Shown here piece after piece: positions 25,921 to 34,854 of a stretch of 64,000 nt of DNA. Source of the stretch: Chloracidobacterium validum (GTDB taxonomy: Bacteria > Acidobacteriota > Blastocatellia > Chloracidobacteriales > Chloracidobacteriaceae); contig NZ_CP072648.1 in the NCBI RefSeq assembly GCF_018304825.1, positions 1,781,501-1,845,500 of the forward strand, written 5' to 3'. A model generated the notes under the pieces. The model worked only from the letters and a program-made list of their open reading frames with translations. It was not told the DNA's origin and did not search any database. The position numbers and the translations under genes were made by a program. Positions within the stretch are counted from its first letter, which is position 1. Each line of letters begins with the position of its first letter.

Positions 25921-27501
25921 ATGGCTGGACAAGTCTCCGCGCTAGACGCCTGGGCGGCGCGAATCGCCGAGTGCGAGCGTGAAGCGGTGCAGATTGATGC
26001 ACTTGAAGGTTACACGACACCGCACGCGGCGCAGTTAGCGGCCTGGGCAGATGAACTGGCGGTTGCCTTTGGTTTTTCCGAACGCGGTCGCCGGGACCTT
26101 CAGCTTGCGGCGCTTCTCCACGATATTGGCGAAAGCCACCTGGATTTGCCCGGACTGACTGCGGCGCGGCCGCTCACGTTTGCCGAGCGCCACACCCTCT
26201 GGCGACATCCCGTCGTTGGTGAGCGGCTGGCGCAGGAAAGGAATCTCCCCGAAGCCAGCAGGCTACTGATTCGCTGGCACCACGAGAACTGGGATGGCTC
26301 CGGTTATCCAGATGGGTTGCGCGGCGAGCAGATTCCCCTGGCGGCGCGCATTCTGCGGACGGTGGACACCTGGTGTGCACTGACGCAGGCGCGTCCGTTC
26401 CGTCCGGCGCTAAGCCCATCAGACGCCCTTGACCGCTTGCGGTCGCTGGTTGGAACAACGCTTGATCCCGTCGTGGCAAGCCGCTGGTTGACGCGCGTGC
26501 TCGGCAACCCAGAGCCGGCAAGCAAAGTGTCGCCCTGGACGGTTTCCCACAGCACGGTTCATCAGCCTCCGCTAATTGGTTTTGAGTTGGCGGCGCTCCA
26601 AACGATACCGTTTCAAACCATTGCCCTGCCGTTTGGCGGTGACGGACTACTTGGCTGGCATCTCAAGCTGCTTGGCAAACAAGTCTTCACAAATGATGCG
26701 CGTCAAGCCGAGACATGCTTGGCAATTGGGTCGGTTGAAAACAACGGCTACGTCCTCACGGCCAGCCAGCTCGATGCCTGGTTGAGCCGTGCCCGCGACG
26801 CCGAAGACAATCCAGACTTTCCGTATAACCCAGCCTTAGGGCGCTGGTTTCCACCGGCGCAAGCCCGCTGGTTGGCCGGCTTCCGGCGCGCCGTCATCGC
26901 CGATCCAAACCGAATCATTCAAGCGCTTGGCATGAGCCTTGGCTTATATCTTGGGGACTACTGGCTGGCGTTCGATCCGGCATCCACAGACAGACGCTCG
27001 ACACTGGAAGAGGTCGCCATTGAAGGGTTGTCCAAAGTCAATCGCGCCGTGGATAACCAACTGGCCAACCAGGCGACGTGCCTACCGGCGCAGGCATTTG
27101 CCGTCCAAACATCCGCTGATGTGGTCTATGTCCGCCTGCCGCCGTTGGCGGCCTACCATCATGCGACGAATCACCGAGACGGTTGGCGCGAAACTTGGGT
27201 GAGTGACCTCCCGGACGCGCTCGCGCAGTTGACTCAAAAACATACCGGACGCCTTGGCGGTCAGCTTGGTTCACGCCGTGAATACCGCGCGGCGTTACGT
27301 TCCTTGCTGCGGCGGCTGCCGCACATTCCTCAGTGGGCCATCGGCATCTCGCACGACGGGCAAGGCTTAGGGCTGCCTGACGACCTTCTGACGGAAATTA
27401 TTGGTTTTCGACCGATTGCCAAGATTCTCACCAAACCGGTCAGCGCTTGCGGGACGCTCCTCAACCAATCCATCGTCTTTTGTCAGACTCGCGTGGACTG
27501 A
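25921..27501 (+). CDS. HD-GYP domain protein fused to a degenerate D12-type DNA methylase-like domain
   Basis: 526 residues. Residues ~30-190 are an HD-GYP phosphodiesterase domain with the full motif set: LLHDIG (H67, D68), RHTLWRHPVVGE and HHENWDGSGYPDGLRGEQIPLAARIL (GYP 128-130); this family hydrolyses cyclic di-GMP or related dinucleotides. From ~215 to the end the order of elements matches D12-class adenine methylases: PFGGDGLLGWHLKLLGKQVFTND (like motif I), FPYNPALGRWFPPAQARWLAGFR, then DVVYVRLPPLAAYHHATNH where active enzymes have DxVYLDPPYxxRxYxxNYH. The Asp and Tyr of DPPY are replaced (RLPPL near 405-409), so methylation is unlikely. It follows a zinc-ribbon membrane protein gene by 5 bp. 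Confidence 0.85.
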   Translation: MAGQVSALDAWAARIAECEREAVQIDALEGYTTPHAAQLAAWADELAVAFGFSERGRRDLQLAALLHDIGESHLDLPGLTAARPLTFAERHTLWRHPVVGERLAQERNLPEASRLLIRWHHENWDGSGYPDGLRGEQIPLAARILRTVDTWCALTQARPFRPALSPSDALDRLRSLVGTTLDPVVASRWLTRVLGNPEPASKVSPWTVSHSTVHQPPLIGFELAALQTIPFQTIALPFGGDGLLGWHLKLLGKQVFTNDARQAETCLAIGSVENNGYVLTASQLDAWLSRARDAEDNPDFPYNPALGRWFPPAQARWLAGFRRAVIADPNRIIQALGMSLGLYLGDYWLAFDPASTDRRSTLEEVAIEGLSKVNRAVDNQLANQATCLPAQAFAVQTSADVVYVRLPPLAAYHHATNHRDGWRETWVSDLPDALAQLTQKHTGRLGGQLGSRREYRAALRSLLRRLPHIPQWAIGISHDGQGLGLPDDLLTEIIGFRPIAKILTKPVSACGTLLNQSIVFCQTRVD

Positions 27502-27503
27502 GT

Positions 27504-27533
27504 AGCCAGTAGGTTGCCAGCCAGTAGGTTGCC
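27504..27533. repeat. 15-bp tandem duplication after the HD-GYP gene
   Basis: AGCCAGTAGGTTGCC occurs twice in direct succession (27504-27518 and 27519-27533), starting two bases past the stop codon. It looks like a recent replication slip in a non-coding spacer. Confidence 0.7.
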
Positions 27534-27557
27534 AGAAAGCAGGCAAGACGGTTGAGC

Positions 27558-27677
27558 CTACGACGGGAGATAACCCAAGCGAATGGCCACCCCCCAGAGG
27601 ACAGAGATTGCCAATCCCACCAATGAAAGCACTATCACGACGAGTACCCAGGTTGGGGATGGCTGACGGGACGACAT
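27558..27677 (-). CDS. Possible 39-residue single-span membrane protein
   Basis: The frame downstream of the glycosyltransferase gene encodes MSSRQPSPTWVLVVIVLSLV followed by GLAISVLWGVAIRLGYLPS: a short polar N-terminus and one strong transmembrane helix. The gene lies 28 bp after the stop of the glycosyltransferase gene on the same strand. No good ribosome-binding site precedes the ATG at 27677, and a longer frame to 27824 overlaps the glycosyltransferase end, so it remains tentative. The clean hydrophobic helix argues for it. Confidence 0.4.
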   Translation of the reverse strand: MSSRQPSPTWVLVVIVLSLVGLAISVLWGVAIRLGYLPS

Positions 27678-27705
27678 AGCACGCCCGTAGCCTAGCAAAG
27701 TTTGA

Positions 27706-30057
27706 TTACGGGCTGGCACCAATCTGCCGGACTTCAACCCGGCCAAGATACATGGCAGAAGCCGCCGGTTGATTGCGGCGGTTGCCAATGGCGAGTTCCG
27801 CGTCCCCTCGCTCATTGGTGACAAACAAGATGTCTATCGGCACGTAGGTTTGGCTTTCACCCAGCGCGACCGGCTCATTCAGCCATAGGCCAGTTCGATC
27901 ACGCACGCCAACCACCGCCCCCCCCTGCGTGACACGCACGGCCGTCTGTAGGCGGTACATCACATGCGGCTTCAACGGAGGCAACGGCAAACGCAACCGA
28001 GTCGTATAGTTCGACACATCGGTCACAATGCGAAGCACGAGCTGGTTGCCATCCCGCTGGACTTCGGGTGGGCGCATCTCGGAAGCTGGGAGTTCCCTGG
28101 TTAGGCGTTCAAGTTCGGTTGGTTCGGCAAGCCAGACGAGCGCGGCCTCCTGACGTTGCTGTTCGCTGTAATAACCACGGCGCGCGTAGCCATTCGTGCT
28201 ACCCATGAAGTAGTACCGGGCCGGCGACGAGGCACTCCCTTCCGCCATGGTGAGCCGATAGACCCGTACCGTGCCGTAGAGCGTCCCCGAAAGCTCCGCG
28301 ATCAATGGCCACCGGCGCGTCTCGGCAACGTCGCGCAAGACCTGCGATTCGGGCGTGTCATCCGTGATGAGGACAACCGGTTCAGCCCCCCCGGCTGCCC
28401 AGTCCAGGAAGTTGTCATTCCCCAGTGGCGTGACGTAGTGCGTTCCAGGTGGAAAGGCAAAACGGTGGATGTCATTTCCCACGACCGTTGCGCCAGGGGC
28501 CACGACTTGGCGTAACACTGTAGCAAGATCGGCGTAGGGCGCCGGCGTGAACGTGCGGGTCCAGCGGTGGAAGCGCCACACGGCGCGCGCGCCTGAACCC
28601 AGCGCCGCAGTTACCAAACTGACCACGAGTAAACCCACGGCAAGCCCACGGAGAACACGCGGGACGGCCCTCCGCCGTTGATCCACGGCCCACCGTAGTG
28701 CATCCACCACGAAAACGCCGATGCAAAGCGCAAACCATACGGTCACGAACGGTAGCACTGCCGGCACTTTGTGACTGTCAAACAGTGCCAAACCAACCAG
28801 GCTGGTGATAGTCACAATCAACAATCCGGTTCGTGGAATGCGCCAGTCCGGGTGCGATGGAGCACCCAAAGCCTGAAGCCAGTGGGTAATGGGCCGGGTG
28901 TCTTTCTCGATTTCCTGTACGATGAGCGAGAGCCGCCGGAGCAATCCGCCACGCTCGAACATCCAACTTTCAAGCGTGCCGACTTTCGGCAGCTTGACTT
29001 CCCCGCTCGCGTATAGCTCTTGCAGTTCAGCCGGGGCCGGCATACCGCCAAAGCGCTTGCGCAGCTCGCGCACAAACTGCCAGTGCAACACCATATGGGA
29101 AATGGTTCGGATCGTACGCACGGACAGATACACCAGCGATGCCAGGGCCAGACACTGAAAAAGCCGGGCGCTCAGGCTATCCGGCGTTGGAATGAGCAGT
29201 AGTCCACCTGACCAAGCCGCATAACGCTGGGCTTCAGCCGCCAGGTTGTCCCACATACCAACGCTCGACCGATTGTAGATCACGGCCGCTATTTGCGCGG
29301 ATTGCTGACTGTAGGCTGACCAGTGCGAGGCCACCCACCCACCATAAGGCACCAGCCAGAGGCTGACACCAAGCAGATAAATGCGCCAGGAGAGGCTGCC
29401 GAGCAAGTCTCCGCGCTGGACGAGCGTCCACGCCAGCATGCACAGAAACATGAGCAGTCCGATGTGGTCAAACCACCCCGCAGCGAGCGACATCCAGCCG
29501 CTCGTGAGCGCCCAGAGCCACTTGTGCCCCAAGCGGTCGGTCGCCTGCGCCCGCAGTAACAAATAGAAGCCCAAGAACGCACAGGCAACGGCCCCGGTTT
29601 CTGGGCGCAGTGTCCGCAGTGAGCCAAAGAAGTTGGGGTCGCCCATGAGACAGGCCACGCCAATGAGGCCTGCCGCCCGGCTGTGAAGCTTGCGGCCGAT
29701 TAGATACGTCACAACCAAGGTCACGAGCGCCAGCAAAATGCCATAGACCCGGACTTGGGCGACTCCATCACCAAAAGCATTGAGGAAAGCCCACAGCGTC
29801 CAGTCAAGCGCTGGGCGCGTGAGTGCCAAACCATTCGTCAGCGCTTCATGAGCGAGCAAACCTTCCGTCGCGGTGGGCGCGGGAATGGTTCCAATTCGAC
29901 GGGTCACAAAAAAGGTGAAGGCGGCCGTGAGTCCAGCCAGCAAAAAACCAGCCAGACCATCCGCTAGGCGGGATTCATCAGTCCAAGCCGGGATGGCATT
30001 GGACGACAGCCGCAAGGCATCGCGGCCTGCCGCGACTTTTGCTGAACCGTCCGTCAT
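27706..30057 (-). CDS. GT-C type (family 39-like) membrane glycosyltransferase
   Basis: 783 residues with about ten to twelve membrane segments in the N-terminal two thirds (FLLAGLTAAFTFFVT, YGILLALVTLVVTYLIGRKL, GVACLMGDPNFFGSLRTLRPE, IGLLMFLCMLAWTL, LFQCLALASLVYLSV, LIVTITSLVGLAL and others), then a ~250-residue soluble periplasmic C-terminal domain. The topology and the first loop region (PAPTATEGLLAHEA) fit lipid-linked-sugar glycosyltransferases of the ArnT/PMT type, where an acidic residue follows the first helix. A central ~90-residue cytoplasmic insertion (LRKRFGGMPAPAELQELYASG) splits the membrane part. Acceptor and sugar cannot be inferred. Confidence 0.75.
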   Translation of the reverse strand: MTDGSAKVAAGRDALRLSSNAIPAWTDESRLADGLAGFLLAGLTAAFTFFVTRRIGTIPAPTATEGLLAHEALTNGLALTRPALDWTLWAFLNAFGDGVAQVRVYGILLALVTLVVTYLIGRKLHSRAAGLIGVACLMGDPNFFGSLRTLRPETGAVACAFLGFYLLLRAQATDRLGHKWLWALTSGWMSLAAGWFDHIGLLMFLCMLAWTLVQRGDLLGSLSWRIYLLGVSLWLVPYGGWVASHWSAYSQQSAQIAAVIYNRSSVGMWDNLAAEAQRYAAWSGGLLLIPTPDSLSARLFQCLALASLVYLSVRTIRTISHMVLHWQFVRELRKRFGGMPAPAELQELYASGEVKLPKVGTLESWMFERGGLLRRLSLIVQEIEKDTRPITHWLQALGAPSHPDWRIPRTGLLIVTITSLVGLALFDSHKVPAVLPFVTVWFALCIGVFVVDALRWAVDQRRRAVPRVLRGLAVGLLVVSLVTAALGSGARAVWRFHRWTRTFTPAPYADLATVLRQVVAPGATVVGNDIHRFAFPPGTHYVTPLGNDNFLDWAAGGAEPVVLITDDTPESQVLRDVAETRRWPLIAELSGTLYGTVRVYRLTMAEGSASSPARYYFMGSTNGYARRGYYSEQQRQEAALVWLAEPTELERLTRELPASEMRPPEVQRDGNQLVLRIVTDVSNYTTRLRLPLPPLKPHVMYRLQTAVRVTQGGAVVGVRDRTGLWLNEPVALGESQTYVPIDILFVTNERGDAELAIGNRRNQPAASAMYLGRVEVRQIGASP

Positions 30058-30117
30058 GAGGCGCTCAGTTAGTCGCGGCGGCAGACAAACCGTCCCTGCC
30101 GCCGCAAGCTATGAATG

Positions 30118-31506
30118 CTAGTTCAGTTCAGTTGCCTGAAAGTTTTCCAACGTCTGCTTGAGTTGGGACATGAACTGGTCAGCCACCGCGCCGTCAATGA
30201 GACGGTGGTCGAAAGTCAGCGAAAGGTAAGACATGTGACGGATGGCAATGGCATCGTCATCCGTCACGACCGGGCGCTTGACGATGGCGCCGACTCCCAG
30301 GATGGCCACTTGCGGCTGGTTGATGATGGGTGTCCCGATTAGGCTCCCGAAACTGCCGTAGTTGGTAATCGTAAACGTGCCGCCCGCCACTTCATCCGGT
30401 TTGAGTTGCTTGGCCCGCGCGCGCGCGGCAAGGTCGCCAATGCTTCGGGCCAACCCAACGAGGTTTTTTTCTTCCGCATGCCGAATGACCGGCACAATCA
30501 GGCCCCAGTCGAGCGCGACGGCAATGCCGATATGGTAGTGCTTCTTGTAGATGATGTTGTCGCCCTCAATCGAGGCATTGATGACCGGCCAGGCGCGCAA
30601 CGTATCTACCACGGCCTTGACGATAAAAGGCAGGAAGGTGAGCTTCGCGCCATGCTGCGCTTCAAAATCGCGCTTGTTGCGCTCGCGCAGCCGGTGAATA
30701 TGCGTCATGTCCACTTCAAAAACCGAGGTAACATGCGGCGACGTATGCTTGCTGAGAACCATGCGCTCGGCGATCTTTTTCCGCATGGAGGTCATCGGCG
30801 TGATCTCTACGCCATCGCCGGGCAGCGTCATCGCCGGAGCGCTCGGCGCGACCACCGCCGGGGTGGGAGTCGGCGGCGGCGCCGCAGCAACCACTGGAGG
30901 AGCAACCACTGGAGGCGCGACCGGGGCCGTGACCGGCGCGCTTGCCGGCAGTGCTTGGCGTCGCTCCAGAAAAGCGAGAAAGTCATGCTTCGTGATGCGT
31001 CCGCCGATGCCCGTGCCCCGAATCTGGCGCAAATCCACTTGGTGCTCCCGTGCCATGCGGCGCACGAGCGGTGAGGAGCGGATGCCAAAGGCATCGGGCG
31101 CTTCTGAAGCGTCTTCGACATCGGCTTCATCAATCCTGGTTGCCACCACGGCCCTGGTGGGCGCACTGGCTGTTCCGTTTGGAGGCGACGCTGGAGCCAC
31201 TGCCTGAGGAGCGGCTTCCGCTGGTGCGGAAGCGCCCAGAGCCGGCGGCGTTGAAACCGGAGCCGATACTTCATCGCCAATGTAGGCCACCACTGTGTTG
31301 ACCGGCACGGTTTGATTCTCACCAATAAGCACTTCCACCAACACGCCCGCCTGCGGAGCTGGTATCTCCGCATCCACCTTGTCGGTTGAAATTTCAAAGA
31401 TGGGTTCGTCGCGCTCGACTCGATCCCCAACCTGCTTCAACCACTTGATGATTGTGCCTTCCGTAATGGACTCGCCCATTTGAGGCATGACGACTTCGTG
31501 ACGCAT
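30118..31506 (-). CDS. 2-oxo acid dehydrogenase E2, dihydrolipoyl acyltransferase
   Basis: Acyl carrier core of a 2-oxo acid dehydrogenase complex. Domains in order: lipoyl domain at residues 1-80 (lipoylated Lys in STDKVDAEI), an Ala/Pro linker, peripheral-subunit-binding domain near 140-180 (SPLVRRMAREHQVDLRQIRGTG), a second Ala/Pro linker, and the catalytic domain ending in SLTFDHRLIDGAVADQF with the HxxxDG signature. One lipoyl domain only. The ATG at 31506 has AAGGA about nine bases upstream, and MRHEVVMPQMGESITEGT is the usual opening. It follows the E1-beta gene by 79 bp on the same strand. Branched-chain or pyruvate specificity cannot be separated by eye. Confidence 0.95.
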   Translation of the reverse strand: MRHEVVMPQMGESITEGTIIKWLKQVGDRVERDEPIFEISTDKVDAEIPAPQAGVLVEVLIGENQTVPVNTVVAYIGDEVSAPVSTPPALGASAPAEAAPQAVAPASPPNGTASAPTRAVVATRIDEADVEDASEAPDAFGIRSSPLVRRMAREHQVDLRQIRGTGIGGRITKHDFLAFLERRQALPASAPVTAPVAPPVVAPPVVAAAPPPTPTPAVVAPSAPAMTLPGDGVEITPMTSMRKKIAERMVLSKHTSPHVTSVFEVDMTHIHRLRERNKRDFEAQHGAKLTFLPFIVKAVVDTLRAWPVINASIEGDNIIYKKHYHIGIAVALDWGLIVPVIRHAEEKNLVGLARSIGDLAARARAKQLKPDEVAGGTFTITNYGSFGSLIGTPIINQPQVAILGVGAIVKRPVVTDDDAIAIRHMSYLSLTFDHRLIDGAVADQFMSQLKQTLENFQATELN

Positions 31507-31584
31507 AACTGCAAATCCTTTATCAATGAAATCTTTGTGAGAACGGATCATCGAGTAGCGCACAAGCTGGCGCGGCTCGGTTGA

Positions 31585-32562
31585 TTAATACTCTACCAGC
31601 TTGCGCGCGGCTGCCATGACTTTCTCGACATTGGGCAAGAAGAAGTCTTCGAGCGGAGGACTGTATGGCGTTGGCGTGTCAATTGAAGCCACCCGTAGAA
31701 TTGGTCCATCGAGCTGCTCAAAGAGTTCTTCGGCAATGAAGGCCGCGAATTCGCCTCCAATGCCACCCGTCAGTGTCGCTTCGTGGAGGATAATGACCTT
31801 ATTGGTTTTCTGCACCGTCTGGGCAATGGCTTCCTTGTCGTAGGGAAGCAGCGACCGCATATCCACCACTTCCACCTCGATGTCAGCCTCGCGGGCGAGC
31901 GTTTCCGCCGCCTCCAGCGCGACATGAACCATCGCCCCAAATGTAAGGATCGAGACGTCGCTGCCGGCCCGCCGCACGGCGGCCTTGCCGATGGGCACGA
32001 CGTAGTCGGTATCGGGGAGGTCTTCCTTGATCCGGCGATAGAGGTACTTGTGCTCAAAGTACAGCACCGGGTCGTCATCGCGGATCGCGGCCTTGAGCAA
32101 CCCCTTGGCGTCGTAAGCCGTCGCCGGTTCAACCATTTTCAGCCCTGGGGTGTTGAGAAAGAAGGCTTCCGGATTGAGTGAGTGAAAGGGCCCGCCGCGC
32201 ACGCCGGCCCCGGACGGGCCACGCACCACAATTGGAACCGCCAGCCCTTGGCGGTAGCGGCTCGTCGCGGCGTAGTTGGTCAGCATGTCGAACGCGCAGG
32301 AGATGAAATCAATGAACTGCATTTCTGCTACCGGGCGAAGGCCCATGTGCGCCGCGCCACACGCTGCGCCGACAATCGCCGCTTCGGAAATAGGCGTGTC
32401 AATGACCCGGTCGGGTCCGAATTCTTCAAGGAGTCCGGCCGTGACCTTGAAGGCCCCGCCGTAAACGCCGATGTCTTCACCGAGACAGAACACATTCGGA
32501 TCACGGCGCATTTCCTCAAACAAGGCCTGCCGGATGGCTTCGAGATACGTGGTGAGTGCCAT
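31585..32562 (-). CDS. 2-oxo acid dehydrogenase E1 component, beta subunit
   Basis: 325 residues, thiamine diphosphate-dependent decarboxylase subunit of the pyruvate/branched-chain 2-oxoacid dehydrogenase type. Motifs: LGEDIGVYGGAFKVTAGL, RVIDTPISEAAIVGAACGAA, PVAEMQFIDFISCAFDML, VVRGPSGAGVRGGPFHSLNPEAFF and TLTGGIGGEFAAFIAEELF. It is upstream of E2 in the same orientation. An E1-alpha gene would normally sit just before it but the 340 bp upstream hold none, so alpha and E3 must be encoded elsewhere. Confidence 0.95.
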   Translation of the reverse strand: MALTTYLEAIRQALFEEMRRDPNVFCLGEDIGVYGGAFKVTAGLLEEFGPDRVIDTPISEAAIVGAACGAAHMGLRPVAEMQFIDFISCAFDMLTNYAATSRYRQGLAVPIVVRGPSGAGVRGGPFHSLNPEAFFLNTPGLKMVEPATAYDAKGLLKAAIRDDDPVLYFEHKYLYRRIKEDLPDTDYVVPIGKAAVRRAGSDVSILTFGAMVHVALEAAETLAREADIEVEVVDMRSLLPYDKEAIAQTVQKTNKVIILHEATLTGGIGGEFAAFIAEELFEQLDGPILRVASIDTPTPYSPPLEDFFLPNVEKVMAAARKLVEY

Positions 32563-32902
32563 GGTGTCGTGCTGTTTGTGACTGTTTTTTTAGAGGTCGC
32601 GCTGGTTCAAACGCTTCCGCAATGTACCACCTAAAACCCATTCCGCAACGGCATTCCCGCGCCGAACCAAGGCTTGCCGGGCTTCAGGTGAGCCATCGCA
32701 CGATAGCACTGGACAGCACTTCAGTCAGTATCACTTGAGCATGCCCACTCGGCCCATTCATCTCCGGCCTTTGCGTAGGCTCGGCACAACGGGCGTCTGG
32801 CAAAGTCGCTCCTCCAGACCTGGCCTGCCGGCGCGAATCTTCCCCGATGCCCCTACGAGGCTTCACAAGCTGGTTTCCTTCAACTCAAGTCAAACGATTT
32901 CT
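32563..32902. other. Intergenic stretch, nothing recognised
   Basis: The 340 bp between the E1-beta start and the holB stop contain no open frame with coding features, no tRNA and no hairpin with a T-run that I can see. The promoter of the E1-beta/E2 operon should lie at its left side. Confidence 0.5.
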
Positions 32903-33925
32903 TTAGGTGAGCATCGGCCTTCCAGCCGATAGCGAGAGGAGAGCGGCTTCCATTGCCAAGACGCGGTTGATATTGCGATTGAGGTTGCGCCGAATGGCTT
33001 CAAAGCGGTCGAGGGCGACTTGAAGCTGTTTGAGTGAAAGCTGCGTTGCCAACGCCTGTAGCTTTGACACGATATCCACATGCGTTAGCACGTCTTCCAT
33101 GCTATCCCCTGGCTGAGACGCCAACGATGCCGCCTTCAAGCACGTCACGTCACGCAGCAGGCTCGCCAGAATGTCCAGTGCAGCTTCAAATTCCGGGCGC
33201 TCAAGCTTGCCGAAGTAGTTTGCGGCTTTCAGCAATCGCGTCACGGGTGTCCCCTGGGTCAGCAGTCCCAAAAACTCCAGCGCAATCTTGCGTTGCTGGC
33301 GGTAGTCTTCCAAATCCAGCCCCACGACGGTGCCGGGCCGGCCTTGCGCCAGTCGCGCCAGCAAACGGCGGTCTGCCGGCGGACGCTTGGCTTGTCGGTC
33401 GAGGCACTGCTCAACTTCATCCAGGGTCAACGGCGTGAACCTCACTTGTGGACAGCGCGAGCGGATGGTCGCCGGCAGGGCATCTGGACGCGCGCTGATG
33501 AGGATGAGCTGCGCATGGGCTGGTGGCTCTTCGAGCGTCTTGAGCAAGGCGTTGGCGGCCGCCGTGTTGAACGCATCGGCAGGCTTGAAGAGCAGCACCC
33601 GCCGTCGCGCCTCATAAGGTGGATCGGTCACGAAACGCACCGCTTCGCGCGCTTGTCCAATCTTGATCTGCGCTCCATCTGGCGCCACCAGTTTGACATC
33701 GGGATGTTCGCCCCGCGCTATTCGCTGACACACCGAGCAGGTGCCACAGCCTTCGGCCGGTGCAACCTGGCAGTTCAGCGCCTGGGCAACGGATAGCGCA
33801 CACAGCCGCTTGCCAACACCAACGGGTCCAACAAACAACAGCCCAGTGGGCAACCGCTGCGCGTGGAGGCTCCGCCGTAGCAAATCTTTCGCTATGGATT
33901 GTCCGATCAGATCATGAAACGCCAT
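32903..33925 (-). CDS. holB: DNA polymerase III, delta prime subunit
   Basis: 340 residues, clamp-loader AAA+ subunit. N-terminal MAFHDLIGQSIAKDLLRRSL, Walker A FVGPVGVGKRLCA, zinc-module Cys residues (CGTCSVCQ plus an upstream Cys in NCQVAPAEGC), LKTLEEPPAHAQLILIS, and the SRC arginine-finger motif TIRSRCPQVRF are all present. The C-terminal collar region (LQVALDRFEAIRRNLNRNINRVLAMEAALL) is intact. Walker A retains its Lys, unlike E. coli delta prime, as is common in other phyla. Divergent from the unknown gene at 34075. Confidence 0.93.
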   Translation of the reverse strand: MAFHDLIGQSIAKDLLRRSLHAQRLPTGLLFVGPVGVGKRLCALSVAQALNCQVAPAEGCGTCSVCQRIARGEHPDVKLVAPDGAQIKIGQAREAVRFVTDPPYEARRRVLLFKPADAFNTAAANALLKTLEEPPAHAQLILISARPDALPATIRSRCPQVRFTPLTLDEVEQCLDRQAKRPPADRRLLARLAQGRPGTVVGLDLEDYRQQRKIALEFLGLLTQGTPVTRLLKAANYFGKLERPEFEAALDILASLLRDVTCLKAASLASQPGDSMEDVLTHVDIVSKLQALATQLSLKQLQVALDRFEAIRRNLNRNINRVLAMEAALLSLSAGRPMLT

Positions 33926-34074
33926 ACGTTCGCCGGTCGCACGCAGGTAAACTGGCTTGCATGCGGTACATTTTCATAAAATTCCGACTTGCTTATCAAG
34001 GACGGCTTCGGCATAGTTTCAACCGGAAGCATCCCAGGTCGTGGATAGTTCCAGTTTTCGAGGAGTCACCGCTT

Positions 34075-34710
34075 ATGACCCTAGCCACCACTGATGCCGC
34101 AACCGTCGAGGTTGGCAACCAGTCTTCCCCGCTGCCCAGAGGCTTGAAACGCGAAACAATTGAGCTACCCGGCGGTGAAATCCTTGAGTATGACTACTTC
34201 AGCGCCGATCCCGCGACCATGACACGGCTGACGGATTTGCTTTTCAAGGAACACTGGCGGGAAATTGTCGTCGGCCCCTGTATTCAGGGGGCGGTGTTTG
34301 AAGTCCGGTTCGAGCAAGCGCCCGACGTCACGTTTTCTGATGGTTATCTTACCGTGGACCTCGGTTACTGGCACTTCCATTTGTGCACGGGTGTTCACAA
34401 GCACGCGCCAACGCCGGAAGTCGCCCGACAGCGGCAAGTTGCCCAAGTGGCCTTCTTCCTGCAACGTGGGCAACGGTGTGGCGGCGGACGCAGTTGGGGA
34501 CTACGGCTGTGGAACGGCCTCGGCGAACAGATGACCACCGTCTTTTTGCCAAACCCCTATTTGACCGATGACATGAGGGTGCGCAAGAACCCAGACTGGA
34601 ATCGGCTTGGGCTGTGGCACAAGCTCCGGGAAATCTTTTTGGGTGAGCCAATCCCGCCTGACCTCGTCACCCACTACAATCAAGAGCCAATTGTGTCGCT
34701 TCACCACTAG
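34075..34710 (+). CDS. Conserved-looking protein of unknown function
   Basis: 211 residues; not assigned. The sequence is compact with conserved-looking blocks: LLFKEHWREIVVGPCIQGAVFEV, DGYLTVDLGYWHFHLCTGVHKH, WGLRLWNGLGEQMTTVFLPNPYL and NRLGLWHKLREIFLGEPIP. The dense His/Cys cluster WHFHLC-GVHKH could bind a metal. No signal peptide or membrane helix. The open frame begins at 33760, but the ATG at 34075 has GAGGAG nine bases upstream and starts the protein cleanly. Such block conservation (rich in W, H and G) argues for an enzyme or ligand-binding protein. No operon partner. Confidence 0.75.
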   Translation: MTLATTDAATVEVGNQSSPLPRGLKRETIELPGGEILEYDYFSADPATMTRLTDLLFKEHWREIVVGPCIQGAVFEVRFEQAPDVTFSDGYLTVDLGYWHFHLCTGVHKHAPTPEVARQRQVAQVAFFLQRGQRCGGGRSWGLRLWNGLGEQMTTVFLPNPYLTDDMRVRKNPDWNRLGLWHKLREIFLGEPIPPDLVTHYNQEPIVSLHH

Positions 34711-34782
34711 TGACCGGCACACCGCGCGGCCGTCGTGCCTACCAGTCCAGCGGTAACGCCCAAAAACGTTCCGGCAAAAACA

Positions 34783-34815
34783 CTGACCGCCGCCCAACCT
34801 GTAGGCGGCGGTCAG
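34783..34815 (-). terminator. Strong rho-independent terminator for the 17-codon ORF
   Basis: Perfect 12-bp GC-rich arms CTGACCGCCGCC (34783-34794) and GGCGGCGGTCAG (34804-34815) with a nine-base loop. On the minus strand the hairpin is followed by TGTTTTTG. It lies 39 bp after the stop of the small ORF at 34855-34908 and ends minus-strand transcription from it or from the hydrolase gene at 35101. Confidence 0.75.
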
Positions 34816-34854
34816 CGTCCAGGACAAATCACCTGAAAACCCGGCTTCACAGCA

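Noticed and set aside
25921-27501. Treating the HD-GYP fusion as an active DNA methyltransferase.
   Set aside because: The catalytic DPPY motif is RLPPL; activity is unlikely.
30406-31074. 222-codon plus-strand ORF opposite to the E2 gene.
   Set aside because: Antisense to a gene with complete lipoyl, binding and catalytic motifs; no domain of its own.
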